64,000 nucleotides of DNA from Murimonas intestini (GTDB lineage: Bacteria; Bacillota; Clostridia; Lachnospirales; Lachnospiraceae): contig QGGY01000007.1 of assembly GCA_003148945.1 (NCBI GenBank), positions 1 to 64,000 on the forward strand. Direction: 5' to 3'. Shown piece after piece: positions 1 to 9,219 of this stretch (position 1 is the first letter of the stretch; each line of letters begins with the position of its first letter). The position numbers and the translations under genes were made by a program. The notes below the pieces were generated by a model that ran no database searches, had not been told where the DNA came from, and worked only from the letters and a program-made list of their open reading frames with translations.

Positions 1-261
1 GAGCTGTCTGAGGGGCGGTTGCATCGGCAAACGCACCGAGTTTCCGGCCGCTTTTTGCGGTTCGAGCGGGGCACGGAGCCTTAGATTTTCACTCCACAGC
101 GGTCGGACAGAACAACGAACCCCACTGCTCCCCTTCCTGATGGCTCACTGCCTCCCGCACAAAGCGTCCTGTTACTCCCCTAAACAGCAATTTACCTGAC
201 TCAAGATAAAAACGGAATCTCAGCAGTAACCTCCCATGCTTCCTTCAGCTCACTCTTTTCT
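1..261. other. Gene-free left edge
   Basis: No convincing reading frame with a ribosome binding site is visible here. Bases 1-180 look richer in G+C than the neighbouring gene and contain short GC-rich words unlike the AT-rich locus that follows. This could be the end of a repeated or mobile sequence that continues outside the window, but no terminal repeat or integrase can be seen. No clear terminator was recognised after the gene ending at 262. Confidence 0.4.
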
Positions 262-3200
262 TTAATCGTAATCTTCTAAGAATCCATATGATACAAACTG
301 GGCGATTGCTCCCCCTGCCCCAACCAGGGTTCTGCCAATAATGATCCCTCCCCATAAATATCCCTGAAAGTCTACACCGCATTCGGCCAGAAATGTAATC
401 ACTGCATCTGTAATGCTTTTCAAATCGTCGAGTATGTAGCCAGCCGCTTCTGTCAAATATATCTTTTTGTCTGTGAGCTGTTCATCTCCATTTACTTTGA
501 AATTCCTGGCCTTATCCAGTCCCATACTTTCAAACACCAGCGCTGTCAGGCAAAGAGCTGCTGAGATTCCGCTGAAAGTCAATTTAAACACTTTTGCTGC
601 CGTAATACCCTTTCCTGGCTTGTCACCTGAAGTCTCTTCTTCTGTCTCCCCTTCTACTACACTTTTTTGCATCCATTCTGAAACAAACGTGGTAGCAGAG
701 CCGGCAGCCATGGAACAAGTTTTCGCATACCACAAATCTGTATATATTGTGGTCTCCGTGAATTCATCATTCATAGGGGAGTATAAATTTCCACTAACCA
801 TTGAACATACAAAACCAACTAAAGTAAAACAAAAAGAACATCCTGAACTTACCATATTTTGTTTATGGTTTGTGCTGCCTGCCATGCCATAGGCGCCATA
901 AAAATATGCCTGTGCGATTACCTCTCCCACCGAGAAAAGTCCCAGCAGCCATTTCATTGCTTTCACTGTGCGGCCGGTTTTACCCCTGGGCAGTATTTTA
1001 TCTGAAGCTTCTAAACAGGCTTGGCCGGCAGACACCAAACTGTTGTACTCAAAATTCTCCACGCCCTGTAAATAATTTATAACACTTTGAATAGAATCCG
1101 CATTCTCAATAGCATTGTAAAGATCCTCATCGATCAGTGGAGCATCGGAAACTAATTTATAGATCAGGTTTCCTGCAAAAGCCGGCACCATCAGTATAAC
1201 ATCTAATATTGAAAACTCTTCAATGCCAAACAATGCGAATACCTGTGAAACAAAAGGTATATGCAGGGGAGTATCAATTAATCTTGCCATATATGCAATG
1301 GCATCTTTTAAAAAGTCCATAATAGCATCTATAAGCGTTTTTGCTATATTAAGGCCTTTGACCGCAAAGATTCCCACAAGCTTTTTTAACAGATCCAGCA
1401 GATTTCCTGCTGTACTGCCTGATATTTCAGCTATCTCCTCTGCCAATTCAGTAAAGAGATCCTGAAAATTGTCAAATCCTGGAGTTACAGCTATGCAGTC
1501 AGAAAGTTTTTTCATTGAAAGCCGTAATTCATCCGGAGGGGCTATATCAGGCAAAACTGCTGAAAAAACTGCCCCGTTTTTAAAAATCAGGTCTGATAAA
1601 TACATGTTAGCCGGATTCTGAAACATTTTGTATTTTTCCATGCCTGTTGTTCCCGGTTCAGGCAAATCTCCGCTGATACCCGCCCAGTCTTCTACTTTCC
1701 CAATCGCATCATCCAGGCCGGCTATCATCTTCTGTTTCCAGCCATCGATTGAATTTTCTATTTCCTTTTCACCCAGCATTACCAGATTCTTGCATGCATT
1801 CTTAATCCTTACTGCCCCGTCAATGTCTAAAAACGCCTTTAACCAATCCAGCAGCTTGTGGACAGGAATCCCAATAAATTCCAAAAGTTTTACTGCGCAG
1901 GCAACAATTTTCCCTATCGTATCCAAAACAAAAGAAAAAATATCTTCACCGATTCTCACAATAAACTTCCAGACTTCCCCAACAATTGTAATTGTAAAGC
2001 TTACAAGTTCTTCGATTCCCTTCTTAATAAGATTGAATACATCCTCTATACTGTAAAGAATATCATCAAATATGCCATTTATCTGCATGGGATGTTCTAA
2101 CTGAGTTATAATAACACCTTCTGCTGTAAACTGTACCGTTACTCCGTTTGGAAAAGCCGATGCAGATGACGCCCGCAGTCCGTTTAAAGAATTTCTGGAG
2201 TTCTGCAGGGCTGCTATACCTGCCGCAGCCGCTTCTATCTTCTGGGGATTCCCGTTTGGCAAAAGCAGCGTTTCCTCTCCGTGTATGTCCTTTATCTTGG
2301 CTGTATTGATTTTTTCTGCCGTATCCAGGCTCAGGACCTTCTCCCGCTTCTCCTCCGCAGGATTGACATGAACAGTCTCGTCCCCCGCTGTCACATCAAA
2401 TTCCACAGGATTCATATCATCAGCCTGTTGGACTATATTCACACATCCCATATAATCAGCCTCAGCTGTAATTGTATGGAACCTGTGGAAAATCCCCTGC
2501 ACATACAATCCGGCACGGTCCTTACAGGATAATTCTATCTTAACTTTCGTCCCTGCTCCTTTCTCAATATAGATCTTTGTACAGTATGAAAAAACTGAAT
2601 CCACTTCTTCCAGCCCCGTGTCAATCCGGATTTCACTCAGCTTCCACAATCCCGTATCAGCGTCCTTCTCTCCTTCCATAAAAGTATCTTTTGTGCACAG
2701 AAACATTTTGTCGTTTAGAATTGTAAAATCATAGACCCCTTCTCTGAAAGGAATCGGTTCCGTAAATTCTCCCGGCTCCCCATCGGCCAATTCCGCAAAC
2801 GTGTAACTAAGGACACCGCTGCCATTTAGCGCCCAGACATAAAGCCGGTTTCCTTCAATATAAGAAATCATCTGTCTGACTTCTTCCAAAAGCTCATCTG
2901 TACATAATAGAACAGGTACTCCTCCCCCCGTTTTAATCACATCTGTCTGACTGCGATATGGATAATAATAAAGCTTTTGTGCGCTGCATATAAAAAGATG
3001 GGTTCCTTCCCTTTTCTCTAACATACATGTGCATATACGATCCACATTTCCGTCAGGTGCCTGAAACCTGACAGGAGCCGGCGGCGTGCTGCCAAAAACG
3101 TTCATGACAGGCGTGTACAGCAATGTATCTGTATCTCCATAAGTTCCATATGTATACATACCATCTACATACTGACCTGCCGCTCTCCCCAGAATAGCCT

Positions 3201-3732
3201 GTCTGACTTCTGAATAGTTGGCCGCAAGAGGAAAATACTCCAGCCTCTCCATCTTTCCGCTGCTTACCATTGCTGTAAATTGTTCGATCCTGCCTGAAGC
3301 ATCCTTCATCTCAATACCTATCGTGACTGTCTCATCCAGGGCATTTAATATCACTCTGTTTGGAATCAGAGTCTTTCCTCCCAACACTCCGCTGAAATCT
3401 ATTTCTAAAAAACCGTCCTCATCAAGGCTTTCTGGCTTTTCTGTCACTGCATAACGGACCTTTCCTGCGGAAATCAGCGCTATTATAAAGCTGTCAGAGG
3501 TTCCTACACGGACAGCCTGAAAATGATCCACCTGTTCAAATATCTTTACTCTTTTCCAGCGCACAGCTTCTTCTGTACATTCATATGTGAGATACATATT
3601 TTTGTCATCTCCGATACTGAAAACCCCCATAAAGCTGTCTGAATAAACAAATTCGATATCCTGCTCCGGCGTCAGTACAGACATTGGTACATAATAGTCT
3701 AACAACTCTGTGGATATGCTGATATTTTCCAT
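262..3732 (-). CDS. Large propeller-like / hydrophobic-helix protein, unknown function
   Basis: 1156 residues. The ATG at 3732 is chosen because AAGGAGGAAATAG lies just upstream; a longer frame to 3792 lacks such a site. Residues 1 to about 470 are beta-rich, with repeated aromatic/hydrophobic strand patterns (for example HLFICSAQKLYYY and RLYVWALNGSG) that resemble propeller blades. A linker leads to a stretch from about 570 to 700 of long amphipathic helices such as GEVWKFIVRIGEDIFSFVLD. The C-terminal 350 residues hold several hydrophobic segments, including one at the extreme C terminus. There is no signal peptide. The architecture recalls large uncharacterised bacterial and fungal proteins with an N-terminal beta domain followed by a W/F-rich helical region (from memory, not searched). 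It is second in an apparent operon with the TULIP-like gene 115 bases upstream. Membrane insertion or a toxin-like role is inference only. Confidence 0.6.
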   Translation of the reverse strand: MENISISTELLDYYVPMSVLTPEQDIEFVYSDSFMGVFSIGDDKNMYLTYECTEEAVRWKRVKIFEQVDHFQAVRVGTSDSFIIALISAGKVRYAVTEKPESLDEDGFLEIDFSGVLGGKTLIPNRVILNALDETVTIGIEMKDASGRIEQFTAMVSSGKMERLEYFPLAANYSEVRQAILGRAAGQYVDGMYTYGTYGDTDTLLYTPVMNVFGSTPPAPVRFQAPDGNVDRICTCMLEKREGTHLFICSAQKLYYYPYRSQTDVIKTGGGVPVLLCTDELLEEVRQMISYIEGNRLYVWALNGSGVLSYTFAELADGEPGEFTEPIPFREGVYDFTILNDKMFLCTKDTFMEGEKDADTGLWKLSEIRIDTGLEEVDSVFSYCTKIYIEKGAGTKVKIELSCKDRAGLYVQGIFHRFHTITAEADYMGCVNIVQQADDMNPVEFDVTAGDETVHVNPAEEKREKVLSLDTAEKINTAKIKDIHGEETLLLPNGNPQKIEAAAAGIAALQNSRNSLNGLRASSASAFPNGVTVQFTAEGVIITQLEHPMQINGIFDDILYSIEDVFNLIKKGIEELVSFTITIVGEVWKFIVRIGEDIFSFVLDTIGKIVACAVKLLEFIGIPVHKLLDWLKAFLDIDGAVRIKNACKNLVMLGEKEIENSIDGWKQKMIAGLDDAIGKVEDWAGISGDLPEPGTTGMEKYKMFQNPANMYLSDLIFKNGAVFSAVLPDIAPPDELRLSMKKLSDCIAVTPGFDNFQDLFTELAEEIAEISGSTAGNLLDLLKKLVGIFAVKGLNIAKTLIDAIMDFLKDAIAYMARLIDTPLHIPFVSQVFALFGIEEFSILDVILMVPAFAGNLIYKLVSDAPLIDEDLYNAIENADSIQSVINYLQGVENFEYNSLVSAGQACLEASDKILPRGKTGRTVKAMKWLLGLFSVGEVIAQAYFYGAYGMAGSTNHKQNMVSSGCSFCFTLVGFVCSMVSGNLYSPMNDEFTETTIYTDLWYAKTCSMAAGSATTFVSEWMQKSVVEGETEEETSGDKPGKGITAAKVFKLTFSGISAALCLTALVFESMGLDKARNFKVNGDEQLTDKKIYLTEAAGYILDDLKSITDAVITFLAECGVDFQGYLWGGIIIGRTLVGAGGAIAQFVSYGFLEDYD

Positions 3733-3784
3733 CTCTATTTCCTCCTTCTGTGTAAGGTAGCCTCTTCTCAATGCCAAATCGGCA

Positions 3785-3820
3785 CAATTCACAGCCCGGC
3801 AGTACTGTGGCTGTGAATTG
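3785..3820 (-). repeat. Perfect 12-bp inverted repeat between two operon genes
   Basis: CAATTCACAGCC at 3785-3796 is matched exactly by GGCTGTGAATTG at 3809-3820 across a 12-base loop. It sits in the 115-base gap between the TULIP-like gene and the downstream large gene. No U-run follows on the minus strand, so it is not a standard intrinsic terminator. An RNA-stability or processing hairpin that sets the ratio of the two products is a reasonable guess. Confidence 0.6.
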
Positions 3821-3847
3821 CAACCTTTTAACTTTCAGGCTCTAAGA

Positions 3848-5647
3848 TTATTCCTGTATATAGTTTACATAACTGTAAAAATCCTTTCCAGTTGAAAATC
3901 CTTCTCCTGTATATGTAAAAGTCCTGTTGCCAGGCATAACCCACTGCGTTGATGTGTTGTAAGAAGCTGCAAAATTATCGACTGCATCATCTTTAAAACT
4001 ATCCAGGATATTATTCATCTCAGATTTCATGTCATCTACTACATCAGCAATGGAGCCTACTGTACAAAATTTTGACCAGCCGCTCACATCAATACCAGCC
4101 GGTTTATTATCCGTTACTGAGGAGTCAGTAAGGAACTCAATCCCTCCGTCTGACTTAATTTTTATACCTACTTTGAAATCAACGGTTTTATTAAAATAGA
4201 TGCCATCCGAATGACCACTGTCATAGATAAAATCCGCCCCGGATCCGATACACGTTTTGAAGTTAATCGATGGATACGATACTCCATTTTCGACTAATGT
4301 TCCCAAATTTGCTATACACATTAATTTATAACAAAGTTTAAACTGGGCATCAGCCCCAAGGAACGGAGGTATATAAAAACTTTTTTTTCCCGTATCAGAA
4401 TTATGCTCATAATTATAATAATACGTCTTATCATCCAATGTCCTAAATTGTTCTTGCTCACTTTCATCAATTGGGAAGCTTGCCGAATACTCACATTTTG
4501 CTACTCCTACATTTAGTTCAGCAAGTATTTTAATACGAAGATACCTTAATACATTTGTTCTAAATACTTCCATCACTATCTTTAATAATTTTTCGCTGCT
4601 GATACACATTACCCCATTGCGTACATCCGACTGTTCCATCCAGTTCCATGAAAATTTCCTGATTTCCGGAAATTCTCCGTCATCAAACATAATGATGTAG
4701 TTTAAAGTATTTTTTGAAACAGTAAACGTATACCTCTTTGGTGTGAATAAATATCTCGTATTGACGGGTGAAGGCTTTGGGATTATTACGTGTCCGAAAA
4801 TAGTCTCGCCAGCTTTTTCTAGTCTGTCAAAGTATCCCGTTATAATATCTGTCTGGATAATTTCTCTCGCTTTATTTGATACGTTTTCAATAACCGGAAC
4901 AACTACTGTGGACAGAGTCTGCATATCAAGAACAAGCTGTGAGATTTCAAAAAGCGTATCTGGATCCTGTACCATGGACATCTGTCTGATCCTCTCCTTG
5001 ATCTCATCCGGAAGATTGCTGTATGAGCCTCCAAAAAAGTTCATCTGAATATCAAATTTAAAACTCCAGGATTCATCCTGCGGCTGGCAGACTTTATTAA
5101 AATGAAGGCCCCTGTTTTCGTATAACTCCACAATCACGAGATTTTTAAAGAACTGGTTAAAATTGACCCTGTCACCATTTTCCTGGAACTCGACCACTTT
5201 AAAAAGGGTATCCGGGTTAAAGTCAGGATTTTTTATTTTCTCACTTATCATCTTGTCGGTCATATATTGTGGAATTCCATCTTCAATCAGAAATGCATAG
5301 CCTAAATATAAATCATAATAGGCCTCTTTTACCTCATCTGTGATATCCCCCTCTTTTATTTCAAAAAGCTTTAATTTTTCAAATTCCTTAAAAAGAGAAG
5401 ATCCGGTGCTTTTTATCTGCCGTACCCGTTCCCGGAATTCAGCAGGAAATGAATCAGGAATATCTTCTTCCCTAGTCTCTGAATCTACTTTAAAATAAGT
5501 ATTATTACCATCATTTAAATAGTAAACACTATTCTTTACCGTGGTTTTAGAAAGAAACTGCCTTAACTGTGAATTACACGCCGCCTGTGTTATTGCCGTC
5601 ACCATATGATACCCATATTCTGATAAGTTTGATTCTGTTACCGACAT
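3848..5647 (-). CDS. TULIP/P47-like protein, unknown function
   Basis: 599 residues, starting at an ATG preceded by AAGGAGGAAGTCTATT. The N terminus (SEYGYHMVTAITQAACNSQL) resembles the opening of P47/OrfX-type TULIP proteins of clostridial toxin loci, where a YGW-x-x-V element is followed by a conserved Asn. The rest alternates strand-rich segments with long helices, consistent with tubular lipid-binding folds. There is no signal peptide, transmembrane helix or catalytic motif. It is followed on the same strand by a 1156-residue protein with hydrophobic C-terminal helices, and the pair looks like one transcription unit. The locus appears more AT-rich than the genes around it. The family call is tentative and rests on one N-terminal motif and overall character; the function is unknown. 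Confidence 0.5.
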   Translation of the reverse strand: MSVTESNLSEYGYHMVTAITQAACNSQLRQFLSKTTVKNSVYYLNDGNNTYFKVDSETREEDIPDSFPAEFRERVRQIKSTGSSLFKEFEKLKLFEIKEGDITDEVKEAYYDLYLGYAFLIEDGIPQYMTDKMISEKIKNPDFNPDTLFKVVEFQENGDRVNFNQFFKNLVIVELYENRGLHFNKVCQPQDESWSFKFDIQMNFFGGSYSNLPDEIKERIRQMSMVQDPDTLFEISQLVLDMQTLSTVVVPVIENVSNKAREIIQTDIITGYFDRLEKAGETIFGHVIIPKPSPVNTRYLFTPKRYTFTVSKNTLNYIIMFDDGEFPEIRKFSWNWMEQSDVRNGVMCISSEKLLKIVMEVFRTNVLRYLRIKILAELNVGVAKCEYSASFPIDESEQEQFRTLDDKTYYYNYEHNSDTGKKSFYIPPFLGADAQFKLCYKLMCIANLGTLVENGVSYPSINFKTCIGSGADFIYDSGHSDGIYFNKTVDFKVGIKIKSDGGIEFLTDSSVTDNKPAGIDVSGWSKFCTVGSIADVVDDMKSEMNNILDSFKDDAVDNFAASYNTSTQWVMPGNRTFTYTGEGFSTGKDFYSYVNYIQE

Positions 5648-5908
5648 AATAGACTTCCTCCTTATTGTATAAATTGTTATTTTTCATTATAACATTTCGA
5701 AAATTTCATTCAATAGTTTATGGTGAATGACATTTTATATGAGGTGAATAACGAAAATTGTCATATAGTGGGAATTTATCTGACTGTAAATGGACAAAAC
5801 AAATCCCATCAGCTATACTAAAAATTAATCAAAAGTAAACAAATTACTTGACACCATCCCCACCTTCCGTCATTAGTATACGGAAGCCAACTAAAGAAAG
5901 AGGCCTTT
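5648..5908. promoter_or_regulatory. Divergent intergenic region
   Basis: AT-rich 261 bases between the minus-strand TULIP-like operon and the plus-strand glycoside hydrolase. It contains a TTGACA word at 5848-5853 on the plus strand, though the nearest TAGTAT is about 20 bases away, so the promoter is not certain. An imperfect inverted repeat (ATGACATTTT and, about 17 bases later, AAAATTGTCAT) lies near 5728-5765 and could be an operator for either direction. No small gene is visible. Confidence 0.35.
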
Positions 5909-7948
5909 ATGCTATATCCAAACAATCAAACTGCCAGTCTCCAAAAGGAGTTGTTTCAAACCCCCACCAGTGAATACAGAGGCACCCCTTTTTGGGCCTG
6001 GAATGGGAAACTGGATCCTGAAAAACTAATAAGCCAGATCCATATCTTCAAGGAAATGGGGCTGGGCGGCTTTCATATGCATGTGCGTACAGGCATGGAC
6101 AGCCCCTACCTCAATGAAGAATTCATGTCATATATCAGGCTTTGTATCGAAAAAGCCAGGGAGGAACAAATGCTCGCCTGGCTGTACGACGAAGACCGCT
6201 GGCCCTCCGGAACTGCCGGGGGGCGTGTCACTGCCGGAAAACCAGAAAATGCAAGAAAATCGCTGCTTTTTACCACAGAGCCCTATCCTCAGCCTCCCAT
6301 TTTTCGTTCTGGACAGCCGGAGCCAGGCCGGGGCCAGGAAAACATCAGACAGGAAAATGGTATTCTGCTGGCTGTGTATGATATTGTTCTAAATGAAGAC
6401 GGCACTTTAAAACAGGCTGACCGCATAAAAGGGGAAACACCCCTTAGTGAAGGTGCCATCCGCTGGTACGCTTATATGGAACACACCTCGGAGGACCCCT
6501 GGTTTAATAACAGTTCATATTCAGATACTCTGAATCCTGATGCTGTTTCAGAATTTATAAACCTTACACACGAGGCCTACTACAGAAATGCAGGAGAGTT
6601 TTTTGGAAACACGGTACCTGCCATTTTTACTGATGAGCCGCAGTTTACTCCAAAGCAGCCCCTGGGATTTTCACTTGAGAAAAAAGATGTCTTTTTTCCG
6701 TGGACTGCTGAATTTGCCCGGTTATATCAGCAATCATACGGCGAGGATATTCTGGATAGTCTGCCTGAGCTTTTGTGGGAACTCCCGGGCGGTCAGCTCT
6801 CCCATGTCCGCTGGCGCTTTCAAAATCTGCTCACAGATCTTTTCGTGGAAAATTACTGTATGCAGATCGGCGGCTGGTGCAGAAATCACGGTATATCGCT
6901 CACAGGCCATGTAATGGGGGAAGGCTCCCTCTACGACCAGACCCAGGCTGTGGGGGACGCCATGCGCTGTTATCGTGCTTTTGGCATACCAGGCATTGAC
7001 ATGCTCTGTGATTTCCACGAATATACTACAGTTAAACAGGCACAATCCATTGTCCGCCAGACCGGCGGTGAAGGATTGCTCAGTGAATTGTACGGTGTCA
7101 CAGGCTGGGATTATGATTTCCGGGGATATAAGCTCCAGGGTGACTGGCAGGCAGCGCTGGGAGTCACTGTACGTGTTCCCCATCTGGCCTGGATGACTAT
7201 GAAGGGGGAAGCTAAACGCGATTATCCAGCTTCAATCGGATACCAGTCTCCCTGGTGGAAAGAATACCGCATGGTAGAGGATCATTTTGCCCGCCTGAAT
7301 ACCGCCCTTACCCGCGGGAAAGCCGTTGTCCGGGTAGCTGTCATCCATCCCATTGAGAGCTACTGGCTTTATTGGGGGCCCAACGACAAGACTGCGTTAA
7401 AGAGAGCGGAGCTGGACCGGCAATTTTCTCATCTGGCAGAAACACTGCTGTTTGGCTGCATTGACTTTGACTATCTGTGTGAGGCAGAACTGCCCGCTCT
7501 GTGCAAAAAAGGAGGATATCCTTTACAGGTGGGACATATGGCTTATCACACCATCCTTGTGCCTCCTGTATGCACCCTGCGTTCAACTACTCTTGTACTT
7601 TTGCAGGAGTTTGTCAACGAGGGAGGAAGATTGGTTTTTCTGGGTGACTGCCCAGCTTATGTGAATGCCATGCCTTCTCAGGCTGTAAATGAACTGTACA
7701 GTTCTGCAATACATACGGGGCTGCTCGATTCCTCCATTTTGTCAGCTGTGGAAAATGAACGCTTCATAGATATACGCAGAGAAGACGGTGTCATGGAAAA
7801 CAATCTGCTGCACCAGCTGCGCCGGGAGAAAAACGGAGATCTCTGGCTTTTTATATGTAATGGCCGGAATCCTGAATCACCTGACGTAGATCCTTCCCCC
7901 CCTTCTGCGTTTTGCCCTGAAGGGCTGCTATCATGCGGCCTTATATGA
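5909..7948 (+). CDS. GH106-type glycoside hydrolase, N-terminal part (frameshifted)
   Basis: This frame gives 679 residues before an early stop. The N terminus is that of the GH106 / alpha-L-rhamnosidase-like family: RGTPFWAWNGKLDPEKL, then GGFHMHVRTG, then LAWLYDEDRWPSG, followed by a TIM-barrel-like catalytic region with FTDEPQF. The last about 15 residues are out of register, because the homologous sequence continues in another frame from the C7 run at 7896-7902. Joined with the downstream part, the protein would be about 1063 residues, a normal size for the family. It has no signal peptide, so it would act on imported oligosaccharides. The start is the ATG preceded by AGAGG. Either a pseudogene, a phase-variable gene or a sequencing error in the C tract. 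Confidence 0.8.
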   Translation: MLYPNNQTASLQKELFQTPTSEYRGTPFWAWNGKLDPEKLISQIHIFKEMGLGGFHMHVRTGMDSPYLNEEFMSYIRLCIEKAREEQMLAWLYDEDRWPSGTAGGRVTAGKPENARKSLLFTTEPYPQPPIFRSGQPEPGRGQENIRQENGILLAVYDIVLNEDGTLKQADRIKGETPLSEGAIRWYAYMEHTSEDPWFNNSSYSDTLNPDAVSEFINLTHEAYYRNAGEFFGNTVPAIFTDEPQFTPKQPLGFSLEKKDVFFPWTAEFARLYQQSYGEDILDSLPELLWELPGGQLSHVRWRFQNLLTDLFVENYCMQIGGWCRNHGISLTGHVMGEGSLYDQTQAVGDAMRCYRAFGIPGIDMLCDFHEYTTVKQAQSIVRQTGGEGLLSELYGVTGWDYDFRGYKLQGDWQAALGVTVRVPHLAWMTMKGEAKRDYPASIGYQSPWWKEYRMVEDHFARLNTALTRGKAVVRVAVIHPIESYWLYWGPNDKTALKRAELDRQFSHLAETLLFGCIDFDYLCEAELPALCKKGGYPLQVGHMAYHTILVPPVCTLRSTTLVLLQEFVNEGGRLVFLGDCPAYVNAMPSQAVNELYSSAIHTGLLDSSILSAVENERFIDIRREDGVMENNLLHQLRREKNGDLWLFICNGRNPESPDVDPSPPSAFCPEGLLSCGLI

Positions 7949-9101
7949 CACTATCACAGGAGATATCCGGGAATTTCCTGTCCATTATCAGGGCAGCAGC
8001 ACTGTATTTGAGCGGCGGTGGTACATCCATGACAGCTTGCTCCTTCTTCTGCATCCAATTACAGAGATACCAGACAGGCCGCACCTCGGCTCTGTATCAT
8101 GCCCTTCTGACCCTGAAAATGACTGGGATATTCTTCTGGGCAAGGTCCCTGTCACGCTCAGCGATCCGAATATGCTGCTTCTGGACATGGCCGAATATTC
8201 TTTTAATGGAGGCGAATTTTTTTCTGAAGAAGAACTTCTCCGGATTGATAATCATGTGCGCCAGCAGCTGGGTATCCCTGTCCGCAGAAAAGAGGTCGTG
8301 CAGTCGTATCTTCTGGAACAGGAAACTCCGGCTGATTTTCTCAGGCTCCGTTTTCGCATTACAAGTGAAAGCGCACTCCATGGCCTGGAGCTGGCCCTGG
8401 AAGAGCCGGATACGGCTTTAGTCTGGCTGAACGGGAAAGCTGTTCCCAGGATAGTGAGTGGCTATTACACAGACAGAGATATCCAGACGGTTCCACTGCC
8501 GTATCTCACAGCCGGTGAAAATATTTTAGAGATCCAGGTGCCGGTTGGCAAACGCACTAATCTTGAATATTTTTATCTGCTCGGCAGCTTTGGTGTACGC
8601 ATCAGCGGCACCAGAAAGATTCTGACTTCACCGGTGTCCAGTCTTGGATGGGGCGACATAGTCCCGCAGGAACTGCCTTTTTATACAGGAGAGCTGACTT
8701 ACCATATGCGTATCCTTTCGCAGGGAGATTTTACTGTGAGGGTTCCCCAATACCGGGGAGGTCTTGTGAAAGTTCTGTTGGACGGTCATGACTGCGGAAA
8801 TATCGCTTTCTCTCCCTATTCGCTCACAGTCCATGCCAAGCCCGGAGAGCACCAGCTGTCCTTAAGACTCTATACTACACGCTACAATGGATTCGGGCAG
8901 CTGCATCACACCCAGGGAGTTTATTTTTATCAAAGTCCCAACTCCTGGCGAAGCGCCGGGGACTTATGGAACTATGAATACCGTTTCAGACCTTCCGGCA
9001 TACTGACATCTCCGTGTCTTAAGGGCGCCGTTTTTCTGGATGAAGCCGGGAAAAGCCGCAGGAGCGGCTTAAAAGCATTCCATATCACAGACAGAAGTTA
9101 A
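7890..9101 (+). CDS. GH106-type glycoside hydrolase, C-terminal part (frameshifted)
   Basis: This frame is open from 7890 to the stop at 9101 (about 403 residues) and has no good ribosome binding site of its own; its first ATG is at 8037, inside conserved sequence. Its beginning reads LKGCYHAALYDTITGDI, the expected continuation of the upstream part into a beta-sandwich domain, and later carries LVWLNGKAV typical of galactose-binding-like ancillary domains in this family. Removing one C from the run at 7896-7902 fuses both parts into one frame. As written it is not expected to be translated independently unless the ribosome slips. Confidence 0.75.
   Translation: MLPPLLRFALKGCYHAALYDTITGDIREFPVHYQGSSTVFERRWYIHDSLLLLLHPITEIPDRPHLGSVSCPSDPENDWDILLGKVPVTLSDPNMLLLDMAEYSFNGGEFFSEEELLRIDNHVRQQLGIPVRRKEVVQSYLLEQETPADFLRLRFRITSESALHGLELALEEPDTALVWLNGKAVPRIVSGYYTDRDIQTVPLPYLTAGENILEIQVPVGKRTNLEYFYLLGSFGVRISGTRKILTSPVSSLGWGDIVPQELPFYTGELTYHMRILSQGDFTVRVPQYRGGLVKVLLDGHDCGNIAFSPYSLTVHAKPGEHQLSLRLYTTRYNGFGQLHHTQGVYFYQSPNSWRSAGDLWNYEYRFRPSGILTSPCLKGAVFLDEAGKSRRSGLKAFHITDRS
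7896..7902 (+). other. C7 homopolymer at the frameshift
   Basis: Seven consecutive C residues lie exactly where the hydrolase switches frame. Six would keep the gene open from 5909 to 9101. Runs like this are both hot spots for slipped-strand change and for base-calling error, and the sequence alone cannot tell these apart. Confidence 0.75.
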
Positions 9102-9118
9102 TTTATATTACCTTTCTC

Positions 9119-9172
9119 TTGACAAATGCTTTATAATGTGTTTATATTTATATATGAACAATAATTCATATG
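9119..9172 (+). promoter_or_regulatory. Promoter with ArsR/SmtB-type metal operator
   Basis: TTGACA at 9119-9124 is followed after 18 bases by TATATT at 9143-9148. Immediately downstream is ATATGAA-CAATAA-TTCATAT at 9152-9171, a perfect 7-6-7 inverted repeat of the TGAACAA-type 12-2-12 boxes bound by ArsR/SmtB/CzrA family metal sensors. Its position at the transcription start suits repression relieved by Zn or Cd. The metal ATPase starts 48 bases further on. No ArsR-family gene is present in the window. Confidence 0.7.
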
Positions 9173-9219
9173 TTTGAATAATATATATCATATCAAAAGT
9201 ATTACAGGAGGGTTAATGT

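Noticed and set aside
8037..9101. A separate 354-residue gene starting at the ATG at 8037
   Set aside because: The family sequence is already conserved upstream of that ATG in the same frame, so this is the back half of the frameshifted hydrolase.
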